Below are positions 1 to 8,561 of a stretch of DNA of 48,568 nt, in pieces. A program made the position numbers and the translations under genes. Position 1 is the stretch's first letter; each line of letters opens with the position of its first letter. The notes beneath the pieces are model-generated. The model saw nothing but the letters and a program-made list of their open reading frames with translations. It searched no databases and was not told the DNA's origin. This DNA comes from Polyangiaceae bacterium (GTDB taxonomy: Bacteria > Myxococcota_A > Polyangia > Polyangiales > Polyangiaceae). The stretch lies in the NCBI GenBank assembly GCA_016933275.1, contig JAFGBI010000065.1:1-48568 (forward strand). The letters are read 5' to 3'.

Positions 1-185
1 AGAGATCACGTTCGGGATCGCCGCTCAAGACGCACACGTAAGTGATCGAATGTGTTCCATCTTTGATGCGTTCGCCCTGGGGTGGGGGCAGCGAAGCGAC
101 GGAGCATGACGGGCTTCCTCTCAACGGCGTTCGGGAGTATTCGGGCAGGCAGCAGCATCGGCTGGGTCTTCGGTTGGGGACGGGT
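1..185. other. Window edge, no gene seen
   Basis: No convincing reading frame, RNA gene or hairpin is visible here. It lies downstream of the minus-strand gene ending at 186. Short open frames crossing it have no recognisable protein features and are antisense to that gene. Confidence 0.5.
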
Positions 186-2501
186 TCAGCGGGAACCTCG
201 ACGGCGCCGCGCCGCGATGTGGACGGACCGCGCGGCACCGGGCTCTAGCAGGGTGAGCTCGTAGCGGACCTCCTCGCCCGCTGACGGCAGGAACACGGGG
301 GCCAGCCCGGCGAGCGGGGGCGGCGAGGCCTTGGGCGGCGAGGGACCTCTCCCACCCGCGAAGGGACCCCCGCTCCAGAGCTTCATCTTGCTCGAAGCCT
401 CGAGCTCCTGGCGTTGAACCTTGGCATCTTCGACCGCCTCCAGCTCCGCTTCGAGCTCGGCCGCGTAGTAGTAGTGGGTGGTCGTCTCGGCGTCGTCGAG
501 CTGTTGCAGGGACTCCGTGGCTTCGATGGCTCGGGCGTACTCGGCGGCGGCCTCGTCGTATTTGCCCTCGTCCCGGAGCTCTCGCGCCCGTTGTTTGGCG
601 GCGCGCTGTTCGGTCTTGTGTTTGGCACCGCGGGCCCGTGCCTGGGCACGGATCCGCCGGCTGTCCGCGCTGGCGGGAGCAGGGGCTAGCGCTACCGAGC
701 CCGCCTTCGCCGGGGGAGCGAGCTTCTCCCCCGAGTGGTCCTCGGGCGATTTGAGACTGGCGGGCGAGGAAGGGGGACGAACGAGCGCGAGGTTGCTCTC
801 GAGCCCGCGCTGGTTCGCGCTCGAGGCTCCGATGGCGTCGAGCTCCTTGAGGCGCTGCTCGGCGCGGTCGAACTCGTTGTTGTTCCAGGCGTCGATGGCG
901 TCCGCGTAGAGGGTGTCGGCCAGCGCCACGAGCGTCTCGGCGTTCTCCTTCGAATCCAGGTGGTATGCCGTGTCGTCGGCGCGAGAGAACCGCTCTACTA
1001 CCCCCTGTTCTCCCGGATCGAGGAGCGAGCGATAGCGACGGGGGAGACGCACGGTGATGTCGGCGACCCCGACTGGCGCGTCCACGACCGGGAGCATGAG
1101 GTCGCGTGCCTCGCGGCGGCTCCACCGCTGGCCTGGGCCGAGCAGAACGAGCACGACCGGGAAGGTTAGCAGGCCATCCGGGGTTTCTACCGATCGCTTG
1201 AGCGGTATGCGGAGACGGGTCCCCACGGCGGCGAGTGGCGCTTGCTTCCCGGCGACCCAAGCGCCCACCGGACGGGCTCCCACCGGCGGGCGGACCTCCA
1301 GCGCGGTCGCGCGCTCGTTGGTGACCTCGTAGCGAGCCCGGAGGAGCGTCTCGCCGCCCGCGGCGGTGACGTAGAGGAGGTCGGCGACCTCGACCCGCAC
1401 GGGTGGCCCGGGCGCGGGCAGGAACCGCAAACAACTCAGGGTACCCGTCTCGGCTCCGTTGCCAAGGCGATAGGCAGCCGTGGGGGTGCCAGTGACGAGC
1501 CCTTGCCCCCACTCGGGCAACTCCTCGGCGGCGATGGTCGTTCCGTCCGCCACGGTGGGGACCGCGTCGAGCTCGCCGGTCCGGGCCAACGCGAGGGTGG
1601 ATTCGAAGCGGAAGGCCTCGGCGGACCCGAGGTGGGGGAGCGGCAGACGGCTCTCCGCCCCATTCGGGATCGGGGTCGTGGCGCGGAGCTCCACGCTTGT
1701 GGTCGAGTCGATCGGCGCCTGGAGCTCGATGGCGAGGTCGTTGCCGCTGCGCGTCCACGAGGCGACGTTCGGCCCTTCAACGTCGAGATCCTCGCCGAAC
1801 CCCGTGGTGCGCAGGGTGAACCGGGGGAGCGAGCCGCGGCGCAGGGTGAAGACGACGCGAGCACGCGTTACCAGGACGTCGTCCTCCACCGTGAGGCCGA
1901 TCCCCGCCGTCGCCAGCGCGACCGGGCCGCCGGTCTCCGCCGCGGCGACCGGGGGAGCAAGCCGCAACGAGCGGGCGCCGGTGACGAAGCTCCCGTCCGG
2001 GTTGGGAAGGACGACGCTCCCATCCGTGGCTTCGACGCGCAGCGGGGAAGGCGAGTGGATCGCTACCGTGCCGGTGACCGCTTCCAGGACCTCGAGCCTG
2101 GCGGGGGTGCCGGGCGAGGGCAGGTAGGCGTCAACCTCGACCGTCGCCGTCCGCTCGACCCGCCCCACGATCACCGGTCCCCGGTCGCCGTTCCACAGTG
2201 CCGCGGACCGTCCGTTCCAGGTGGCGCGGAGGACGTGCGCCTGCTCTACCAGGAGATCACCCACGAAAAGGCTTCCGCCCTCGGCCACCAGCGTCCAGCG
2301 GCCGTGGACCCGGATCCCCTCCGGCTCGACGACAAGATCGAGCTCGCGGCGCCTCGCCCACGCGCACGCCGACGGCTTCTCGGGATCGATCGCGAGCCCG
2401 TGAAAGTGCGCTCGCGTGAGCTCCACCTGGCCTGGGGAGAGTTCGAACGAGTCCGCCAGAAACGGAACCGACAACCCCACCGCCAGCCAGAGCTCGAGCA
2501 T
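186..2501 (-). CDS. Large exported protein with C-terminal repeat-like coiled region, function unknown
   Basis: A 771-residue protein. The ATG at 2501 is preferred over the longer TTG-started frame (to 2606), because the protein then begins with a hydrophobic stretch (MLELWLAVGLSVPFLADS) that looks like a weak signal peptide or membrane-entry segment lacking the usual basic residues. The middle is beta-rich, and near residues 430-500 there is a stretch of the type RYEVTNERATALEVRPP...GAWVAGK...RIPL...FPVVLVLLG, which resembles a domain often found in large envelope proteins of myxobacteria and planctomycetes. The C-terminal third is charged and Ala/Glu-rich with possible TPR-like helices (YADAIDAWNNNEFDRAEQRLKEL and a similar later unit), then a short beta end. 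The gene is divergent from the GspE-like gene. I do not recognise a function; extracytoplasmic location is inferred. Confidence 0.7.
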   Translation of the reverse strand: MLELWLAVGLSVPFLADSFELSPGQVELTRAHFHGLAIDPEKPSACAWARRRELDLVVEPEGIRVHGRWTLVAEGGSLFVGDLLVEQAHVLRATWNGRSAALWNGDRGPVIVGRVERTATVEVDAYLPSPGTPARLEVLEAVTGTVAIHSPSPLRVEATDGSVVLPNPDGSFVTGARSLRLAPPVAAAETGGPVALATAGIGLTVEDDVLVTRARVVFTLRRGSLPRFTLRTTGFGEDLDVEGPNVASWTRSGNDLAIELQAPIDSTTSVELRATTPIPNGAESRLPLPHLGSAEAFRFESTLALARTGELDAVPTVADGTTIAAEELPEWGQGLVTGTPTAAYRLGNGAETGTLSCLRFLPAPGPPVRVEVADLLYVTAAGGETLLRARYEVTNERATALEVRPPVGARPVGAWVAGKQAPLAAVGTRLRIPLKRSVETPDGLLTFPVVLVLLGPGQRWSRREARDLMLPVVDAPVGVADITVRLPRRYRSLLDPGEQGVVERFSRADDTAYHLDSKENAETLVALADTLYADAIDAWNNNEFDRAEQRLKELDAIGASSANQRGLESNLALVRPPSSPASLKSPEDHSGEKLAPPAKAGSVALAPAPASADSRRIRAQARARGAKHKTEQRAAKQRARELRDEGKYDEAAAEYARAIEATESLQQLDDAETTTHYYYAAELEAELEAVEDAKVQRQELEASSKMKLWSGGPFAGGRGPSPPKASPPPLAGLAPVFLPSAGEEVRYELTLLEPGAARSVHIAARRRRGSR

Positions 2502-2655
2502 CTCGCGACAGACTCTATCACCCCGTCCAAGCTTGGGAGAGGGCCGGGGTTTCGGGCAGGGGGCAGTGCCGACGGAGGTGACAGGAGACGCCGGATCATG
2601 GGACAATCGCCCGAGACGGCCGATCTAGAGCGGCAGTCCTGGGACGCGAGGCACC

Positions 2656-4158
2656 GTGCGGGGTTGGGGACGAATGATGCTGGTGCTGGCGCTCCTCGTG
2701 GCGGTCGCTTCCGCCGGGCTCGAGCTCTTCCGGTCCGACGCGGTCGAGGCACAGCCGGCGCTGAGGTCGCTCGAGAGCCTGGGCGCACGGGCGTTCGGTC
2801 ACGGTGGCTGGCCCTGGCTGCCTGGTCTGGCGGGTGGGTTGGTCGTGCTCGCCCTCATCGCTTCGTTCGTCGAGATGCTTCCCGTCGCGGAGGTTGCCCG
2901 GCGCCGCCATTTCGCGCGCCTCACCTCAGCGGGGGTCCGTGAGGCCCTGGTCGAGGTCAAGCGGCGGATCGAGGAACACGCGAGCGGGACCAAGCCAAGT
3001 GCCGTCGGCGTGCTCGACGAGCTGCTCCGGGGAGCGGTCGCCGTGTCGGCGAGCGACATCCACCTGTCACCGAGCGCGGGCGGCGTCTGCGCGACCTACC
3101 GGGTTCACGGTGCCATCCACGAGGTCGCTGAGCTCGACCTCGCCATGCTCCCGCTGCTGACTACCCGGGTCAAGGTCCTCGCTCGCCTGGATATCGCCAT
3201 GCGCGGCGTGCCGCAGGACGGGCGCCTCGTGCGAGCGCTCGACGGGGTCGAGATCGAAGCCCGTGTCTCGACGCTCCCGACGGAGTCGGGAGAGCGGGTG
3301 GTACTGCGCCTGGTTCGGGGCGGGGTGGAGGTGCCCGATCTCCTCGCGCTGGGCTTCTCCACCGAGATCGCGGCCGGACTTCGCGAGCTGCTGGCGAAGC
3401 CCCAGGGGCTACTCTTCGTCACCGGACCGGTCGGGAGCGGCAAGACGACCACGCTCTACGCGGCGATGAAGCACGTAGCCGAGACCCGGGGACGGATGTC
3501 GACGCTGGTGACGCTCGAGGATCCGATCGAGCTCGAGCTGGCGTTCGCCACGCAGACTCAGATGAACCCGCGCGCGGGGATGACGTTCGCCGGAACGCTG
3601 CGGAGCGTCCTCAGGCAAGATCCGAACGTCCTCATGCTGGGCGAGATCCGCGACCGAGAGACCGCCGAGATCGCGATGCAGGCGGGCCTCACGGGTCACC
3701 TCATCCTGACCACCGTGCACGGGGAGGGTGCGGCGGGTCCCTTCGCGCGGCTGATGGAGATGGGGGTCGAGCCCTTCGCTGTCGCCAGCGCGACGGTCGG
3801 CTGTCTCTCGCAGCGGCTCGTTCGCGTGCTGTGCGTCGCCTGTCGCCGCGCAGCTGTCCCCGAGCCGATGTTCGCCGAGCGGTTCGCTCGGCTCGGTTTT
3901 CCTCTGCCCAGCGTCACGTTTTACGAGTCAGTCGGCTGTGAGCATTGCGAGGGCCAGGGCTACACCGGTCGGGCCCCGCTTGGTGAGCTCCTGTTCGTGG
4001 ACGCGGCGCTTCGGCAGGCCATCCACACGCGCGTTGGCACGGCGGAGCTCGATGGCCTCGCCCGCGCCGCCGGGATGAAGCCGCTCCTGAGCGACGGGCT
4101 CGAACGCGCCTGTCGCGGCGAGACCTCGCTTGCCGAGGTGTTGAGGGTTGCCGGATGA
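2656..4158 (+). CDS. Membrane-anchored GspE/PilB-family secretion ATPase
   Basis: A 500-residue type II/IV secretion ATPase. The GTG start is preceded by GAGG at good spacing; an ATG lies six codons in. Two hydrophobic segments (about 8-22 and 54-76) occupy the place where GspE/PilB normally carry a soluble N-terminal domain. Then come the N2-like domain (SASDIHLSP near 131), Walker A GPVGSGKTTT (257-266), Asp box (LEDPIELE near 287), Walker B NVLMLGEIRD (324-333), His box (LTTVHGEGA near 351) and a zinc motif CVAC...CEHC (393-396, 428-431). These residues predict a hexameric ATPase driving pilus or pseudopilus assembly, or another secretion machine. No GspF, GspG or secretin gene is nearby, so its partners are unknown. 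It overlaps the next gene by ATGA. Family membership is certain; the anchoring is inferred from hydropathy by eye. Confidence 0.9.
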   Translation: MRGWGRMMLVLALLVAVASAGLELFRSDAVEAQPALRSLESLGARAFGHGGWPWLPGLAGGLVVLALIASFVEMLPVAEVARRRHFARLTSAGVREALVEVKRRIEEHASGTKPSAVGVLDELLRGAVAVSASDIHLSPSAGGVCATYRVHGAIHEVAELDLAMLPLLTTRVKVLARLDIAMRGVPQDGRLVRALDGVEIEARVSTLPTESGERVVLRLVRGGVEVPDLLALGFSTEIAAGLRELLAKPQGLLFVTGPVGSGKTTTLYAAMKHVAETRGRMSTLVTLEDPIELELAFATQTQMNPRAGMTFAGTLRSVLRQDPNVLMLGEIRDRETAEIAMQAGLTGHLILTTVHGEGAAGPFARLMEMGVEPFAVASATVGCLSQRLVRVLCVACRRAAVPEPMFAERFARLGFPLPSVTFYESVGCEHCEGQGYTGRAPLGELLFVDAALRQAIHTRVGTAELDGLARAAGMKPLLSDGLERACRGETSLAEVLRVAG

Positions 4159-4640
4159 GGGGCTGGCGGCTGAGCGGGCTCGCCGATGCGCTGTGGTTCG
4201 CAGCCGGCGCTTGCTCGCTCGCCGCGGCCGGGCGGGTGGCGGTCGTGGCAGCGAGCGCGCCGGATCCGGCCGCCGATCCACTCGCTGACGGGTCGTCTGG
4301 AGTCGGCTCGGCAAGGTGGGGGGAGCGGTCGGCCCGACCTCCTCCCCCGTTGGTCAGCGGAACCGCTCGCGGTAGCGACCGCCCGACTCGATCACGGTCG
4401 CCAACCATCCATCCCCACCTCATGATTGGCGACGACGGGGAAGTGCGCTCGGCGGTTTTCTTTGACAATGCCTTCCTTGGTCATACGCCCTACATGGGCG
4501 AGGTCAGCTGTCGGGAGGGGGCTCCGGTGTTGGTCGAGGTGGTTCCACCGCGCGGGGACACACGGAGATATCGGGGTGAGTGTCGAGGGACGTTGTTGCG
4601 GCTGGAGAAAGGTGAGCGGGGGATGGAAGAGCGCCGATAA
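4155..4640 (+). CDS. Small PEGA-like envelope protein coupled to the ATPase
   Basis: A 161-residue protein whose ATG overlaps the stop codon of the secretion-type ATPase (ATGA), so the two are probably translated together. The N-terminus has a hydrophobic segment (ALWFAAGACSLAAAGRVAVVA, about 12-33) that fits a signal anchor. A Ser/Pro/Arg-rich linker follows. The C-terminal part (about 90-150) contains VFFDNAFLGHTPYMGEV, which resembles the 'xVxxDGxxxGxTP' core of PEGA domains. The overall plan (one membrane helix, linker, small periplasmic domain) also recalls GspC/PulC-type adaptors, but I see no diagnostic GspC motif. Function unknown; likely a periplasmic partner of the ATPase system by coupling. 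Confidence 0.7.
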   Translation: MRGWRLSGLADALWFAAGACSLAAAGRVAVVAASAPDPAADPLADGSSGVGSARWGERSARPPPPLVSGTARGSDRPTRSRSPTIHPHLMIGDDGEVRSAVFFDNAFLGHTPYMGEVSCREGAPVLVEVVPPRGDTRRYRGECRGTLLRLEKGERGMEERR

Positions 4641-4806
4641 CAGGGATCGGCACGCCGCTCGCCGGCTTCGGTGTGGTGGCGCGCACGGAGCGATACCTCG
4701 TTCGAGACCGCCCGCGCTGCCCGCGCGAGGCGTCCTGGCCGCCCGTCGGCAAGCGGCGGGCCGAAATCTGGATCTACCGGTCGTGCTCGTGCCAGAGAAG
4801 GAACGT

Positions 4807-6426
4807 GTGAGGCCCTGCGCCATCCTTGCCAGCCTTCTTCTGGGTGCCTTGGTGATGGGCTGCGAGCGTGCTTCCGATCCGCCGGTCGCCAGGGCCTTGA
4901 GCCGGGAGGTGTCGAGCGCTGCTGCCAGGACGGCCGCGCCCTCGGCCAGCACCAGCCCATCCTCGCCCCCTCCGCCCCCGGCCGTGCGCCTCGACGGGAC
5001 GTCGGGCGCGCTCGGCGCTACCCTGCCGGGAAGCCCTCGAGTCTTCGCGCGTGCGATGCGCGCGGCCATCCGCGACCAGCCAGTGAAGGGGGGAAAGAAG
5101 CTCGGCTACCTTCGCCTCGGGGGATCCGCGCCCCTGCGCGGAGAGGGCCCGGCGGGCACCGATGGTTGCCCCGGCGGCTGGTACGGCATCAAGCCAAGGG
5201 GCTATGTCTGCGTGGGGTTGCGTGCCACCCTCGATCCGAACGACCCCGTCGTGCGCGCGACCGTCGAGCACCCCCCCGACCTTCTGCGGAAGCTGCCGTA
5301 CATGTACGGCACCGTGCGCAAGCCCGGCCCCATCTACCAGCGGCTGCCGAACGACGACGGCATCGGGAAGGCCGAGCCCGAGCTGAAGGAGCGCATGGAG
5401 CAGTGGCTCGCGGCCGGAGGTGAGATCGGCGCGAGCTACCGCCAACACGTTTGGCTCGGCGCTCAGGGGGATCCCCCGGACCCTCGTCGCGCGTGGGAGG
5501 AGCGGCGGAGCGATCCCCTGCCGGCGTTGGTGACCGTCGATCGTGACCTCCCGAACCCGTACCGGGCGTCTCGGGGAGACTCCCTCGTGATCGATCGGAT
5601 GAAGCCTCGCGCTGGGTATTCGTTCCTGGAGACCTTCTACTGGCAGGGGCGACGGTACGGTCTTACCACCGATCTTCGACTGATGGGGACCGATCGGCTG
5701 CGCCCGATCCAGGGGTCCGAGCACCACGGGGTGCGGATCGGTCCTGGCGGCGACATCGACTTCCCGTTTGCGATCGTTCGCAAGACCCACGCGAAGTACG
5801 TCCAGTACGACAAGCGCCGCGGCCGGGTCATCGAGGCGGGCTCCGCACCCTATTTCACCGCGGTGAAGCTCACGGGAAGAAGGGAGATCTTTCGTGGAAA
5901 ATTGCACTACGAGACCACCGACGGCAAGTACCTCAGCGATCGCGAGGCGGCCCACATCGAGCCCGCCAAGCGCATGCCTGCGTGGGGCAAGAACGGCGAG
6001 AAATGGATCGACGTGAACCTCACACAGCAGCGCTTGGTGCTCTACGAGGGCACGCGACCGGTCTACGCGACGCTCCTCTCGAGCGGCGAGGCCGGGCTCG
6101 AGGACGCCGAGCACACCACCGCCACCAAGCGAGGGATCTTTCGTATCCACACCAAGCACGTCTCGGCGACGATGGACTCGACCGAAGTCGGGGAGGAGTT
6201 CGAGCTCCGTGACGTGCCGTACGTCCAGTACTTCGACGTGGGGGGGTATGCCCTGCACGGGGCGTACTGGCATGACCGGTTCGGGACCCCCAAGAGTCAC
6301 GGATGCCTGAACCTTACCCCCGAGGACGCGAGGCGGATCTTCTTCTGGACGGAACCAGTGCTGCCCGTCGGTTGGCATGGGGTGCTCATGCCGCTAGAGG
6401 GAACCGTCATCTTCATCCACCCCTGA
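4807..6426 (+). CDS. L,D-transpeptidase lipoprotein (YkuD domain)
   Basis: A 539-residue protein. The GTG at 4807 is chosen because AAGGA stands about 6 nt upstream and the protein then starts with a clean lipoprotein signal (ILASLLLGALVMGCERAS, Cys near residue 19). A Ser/Pro-rich linker and a large middle region of unknown type follow. The C-terminal YkuD catalytic domain (about 395-535) has the hallmark HGxxxH...SHGC motif with His484, His498, Gly499 and Cys500, the nucleophile. Known members make 3-3 cross-links in peptidoglycan or attach proteins to it. Lipidation places it on the periplasmic face of a membrane. It sits 166 bp after the PEGA-like gene; an open frame continues upstream to 4426 but in non-coding style. 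Confidence in family is high, in exact substrate low. Confidence 0.9.
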   Translation: MRPCAILASLLLGALVMGCERASDPPVARALSREVSSAAARTAAPSASTSPSSPPPPPAVRLDGTSGALGATLPGSPRVFARAMRAAIRDQPVKGGKKLGYLRLGGSAPLRGEGPAGTDGCPGGWYGIKPRGYVCVGLRATLDPNDPVVRATVEHPPDLLRKLPYMYGTVRKPGPIYQRLPNDDGIGKAEPELKERMEQWLAAGGEIGASYRQHVWLGAQGDPPDPRRAWEERRSDPLPALVTVDRDLPNPYRASRGDSLVIDRMKPRAGYSFLETFYWQGRRYGLTTDLRLMGTDRLRPIQGSEHHGVRIGPGGDIDFPFAIVRKTHAKYVQYDKRRGRVIEAGSAPYFTAVKLTGRREIFRGKLHYETTDGKYLSDREAAHIEPAKRMPAWGKNGEKWIDVNLTQQRLVLYEGTRPVYATLLSSGEAGLEDAEHTTATKRGIFRIHTKHVSATMDSTEVGEEFELRDVPYVQYFDVGGYALHGAYWHDRFGTPKSHGCLNLTPEDARRIFFWTEPVLPVGWHGVLMPLEGTVIFIHP

Positions 6427-6770
6427 TCGACCAGGTCCGAGGATCCGAGCGCCGCGCGCAGGTCTTCGGAGCGTGACTGAACGTCGCCAGAGGCGCCCGC
6501 CGCTCATCGAGCGGCGAGGAGGGGAGGCCGCGTGTCACGGCTGATGCGAGGGAGGGGTCACCACCCCTCCACGAACGAACCTCGCGCGGCCACGATCCGC
6601 CGCCATGCCCGGGTTTCGGGCCTGGCCCGCGCCAGACCGCACCGAGGCGACGATCGGTGCGTGGTCTGCCGACTCGTACCGGACAGGAGGCCGTGGACAG
6701 AGATGTTGAAGATGTCCGCTCAGAGCGGCAGTGCTTGCGCGAAGCCCCGCGGCGTCGGTTATTAGGGTCA
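6427..6770. other. Intergenic region, no gene seen
   Basis: A 344-bp gap between two plus-strand genes. Open frames exist but show arginine-rich shadow composition. I find no hairpin followed by T residues and no convincing -35/-10 pair; a TTATTAGGGT stretch immediately before the next start codon is the only AT-richer patch. Confidence 0.4.
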
Positions 6771-8435
6771 ATGCGCGACGCTCACGACGAAAAGGACCAG
6801 GTGTCTTCGCAAGCTCCCAGCCCTGCGGACGCGGAGGTCGATACGGGGTGGGAAGAGGGCTCGAAGGAGCAAGCTAGACCCAGCCCCGGACCATCCAATC
6901 CGCCACTCGCAGCGGACACGGGCGAGCTCGACGCGAACTGGGGCACCCCGCCTTCATCGCCAGCGGAACCTGTACGTGCCTCGGCGGCTCCCTCCGCCGT
7001 GCTCGACACCGTTGGTTCTGCGTTGGCAATGGACCGACCCTCCCCGCCCAATGAAGTGAGCTCCGGGCCGACACCAACCGCTTCGAATCGACCCAGCGCA
7101 ACGGTCAACGGGAGGCCCCTCATCGACGGAGCTCGGCGTTCCGTTCGTCCGGGAGCGCCGGGCTCGTCCTGGCTTCCCACCATCGACGTGACGGCGAACG
7201 GACGCGGGGCTGCGCAGAGCACCTCCTTACCGCCGGCGGCAACCGAGCCGACCACGACCGAGGGAGCGACCGGTCATTCGGCAGCGAGCCGGTCCCCCGA
7301 TCGGCCGCCGAGCTCCCCAACCGGGTTGCGTCCACCCCCGAAACCCGGTCGCCCTTCGACATCATCCTCCCCACCGCTAGAGCCCGCGAACGCCACCGAG
7401 AACCCGGTTCCTGCTGTGGCCATGGCCGATGAGGTGGTGCCCGCGAACGTCACCGAGAACCCGATTCCCGCTGCGGTTGCGGTTGATGAGGTGGCGTCTG
7501 CGGGCGAGGCGGGCGTGCCGGGCGCGGCTCTCGAGCCAACCGCGGCTGGTTCTGCCCCGGTCTCCCCGACATCGGCGGGCGAGGGGAGCAACACCGACAC
7601 GACGACGGCCGAGGCCCCGCCCCCGGAGCCAGCCATCATCGACCAACGCTCCGCGGCGTCCGCGCCCGCAGGACCCGAGGTGGAACGAACTCCCACGGGG
7701 GCGGGGGCGGTGGCGGTGATCGAGGCCCCGCCGCCGGGGGTTCTGCTGGACCAGCCATCCCTTTCCTCTCAAAAGAACGTCATCGATGGTTCGCTTGCCC
7801 CGAGTGAGCTCGGCCTCCAGGGCGACGAGAAGCGCCGAGGGTCGAAGGGCGGCCTGGTGGGGCTCCTCCTCGCCGCTCTTGTCCTGTTGCTCGGGGGGCT
7901 CTTCCTCCTTCGCCACGACCTCCTCGACAGATCACGAGCCGCCTCCCCAACACCGGAGCCAAGCACCAAGGTGGCCGCGCAGCAGGCAGCGGCAGGGCCG
8001 AAGCCGCCTCCCACCGCGGCACCTCGCACGGAAGTGGCGGCGACCACCCACACCGCCTCGGAGGCCCGGTCCCAGGAGGCAGGAGCGGTCCCGTCCCCCA
8101 CACCGTCAGCGGAGGAAGCGAGTGCGATCGAGGTCCAGCAGGTGACGATCACCGTCATCCCTCCCAAGGGGAGGATCATCGAGAAGGGCAAGCTCGTCGG
8201 CACCTCGGGCACGGTCGTCGAGGTGGAGCCGGGTCGCCGACGGATCTTCGAGGTGCAGCACGACGGGTACGTGGCGCGTCGCTTGGTGGTGGACGGGTCG
8301 AACCCCGAGGTTCGGGTATGGCTGCGGCAGGCCGCTCAGTCGACCGAGGGTCCGACGGGAGTTGCCGAAGGCCCCGCCGCGGGACCGGCAACCGGGCAAC
8401 CAGTCGTCCCTGCCAACCCATCGTCGGCACCATGA
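6771..8435 (+). CDS. Pro/Ala-rich single-pass membrane protein with PEGA-like domain
   Basis: A 554-residue protein starting at the ATG at 6771 (AGGG just upstream; the open frame extends further to 6657 without support). Residues 1-355 are low complexity, rich in Pro, Ala, Ser, Thr and Glu, and presumably disordered in the cytoplasm. A membrane helix (GLVGLLLAALVLLLGGLFLL, about 361-380) is followed by a second Pro/Ala linker and a compact C-terminal domain (about 459-520) reading VTITVIPPKGRIIEKGKLVGTSG...VEPGRRRIFEVQHDGYVARRLVV, a PEGA-like fold of the kind that follows kinase or regulatory domains in myxobacteria. It lies upstream of the kinase/cNMP gene in the same orientation. Likely a periplasmic sensor or wall-associated protein working with that kinase; this is inference from context. 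Confidence 0.75.
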   Translation: MRDAHDEKDQVSSQAPSPADAEVDTGWEEGSKEQARPSPGPSNPPLAADTGELDANWGTPPSSPAEPVRASAAPSAVLDTVGSALAMDRPSPPNEVSSGPTPTASNRPSATVNGRPLIDGARRSVRPGAPGSSWLPTIDVTANGRGAAQSTSLPPAATEPTTTEGATGHSAASRSPDRPPSSPTGLRPPPKPGRPSTSSSPPLEPANATENPVPAVAMADEVVPANVTENPIPAAVAVDEVASAGEAGVPGAALEPTAAGSAPVSPTSAGEGSNTDTTTAEAPPPEPAIIDQRSAASAPAGPEVERTPTGAGAVAVIEAPPPGVLLDQPSLSSQKNVIDGSLAPSELGLQGDEKRRGSKGGLVGLLLAALVLLLGGLFLLRHDLLDRSRAASPTPEPSTKVAAQQAAAGPKPPPTAAPRTEVAATTHTASEARSQEAGAVPSPTPSAEEASAIEVQQVTITVIPPKGRIIEKGKLVGTSGTVVEVEPGRRRIFEVQHDGYVARRLVVDGSNPEVRVWLRQAAQSTEGPTGVAEGPAAGPATGQPVVPANPSSAP

Positions 8436-8561
8436 TCGGCGCGGATCACGCGCACCGGCCTTTCCCGGAGCTTCTTCGGGGTGGGGGTTGGCCGAAGTCA
8501 CTCCCGGATCGGCCGTCCTCCCCGAGGGCAGGGTGGATCCTGTGGGATCCCAATTGAGGTA

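Noticed and set aside
121..1758. Long open frame antisense to the large exported protein
   Set aside because: Arg/Pro/Gly-rich shadow composition typical of high-GC DNA and no recognisable motif; the other strand encodes a plausible protein.
1242..2942. 566-codon plus-strand frame overlapping two genes
   Set aside because: Shadow of the minus-strand gene and of the GspE-like gene start; charged Arg/Gly-rich sequence without domains.
4426..4806. N-terminal extension of the L,D-transpeptidase frame
   Set aside because: Antisense-like composition, overlaps the PEGA-like gene in another frame, and the GTG at 4807 has a good ribosome site and lipoprotein signal.
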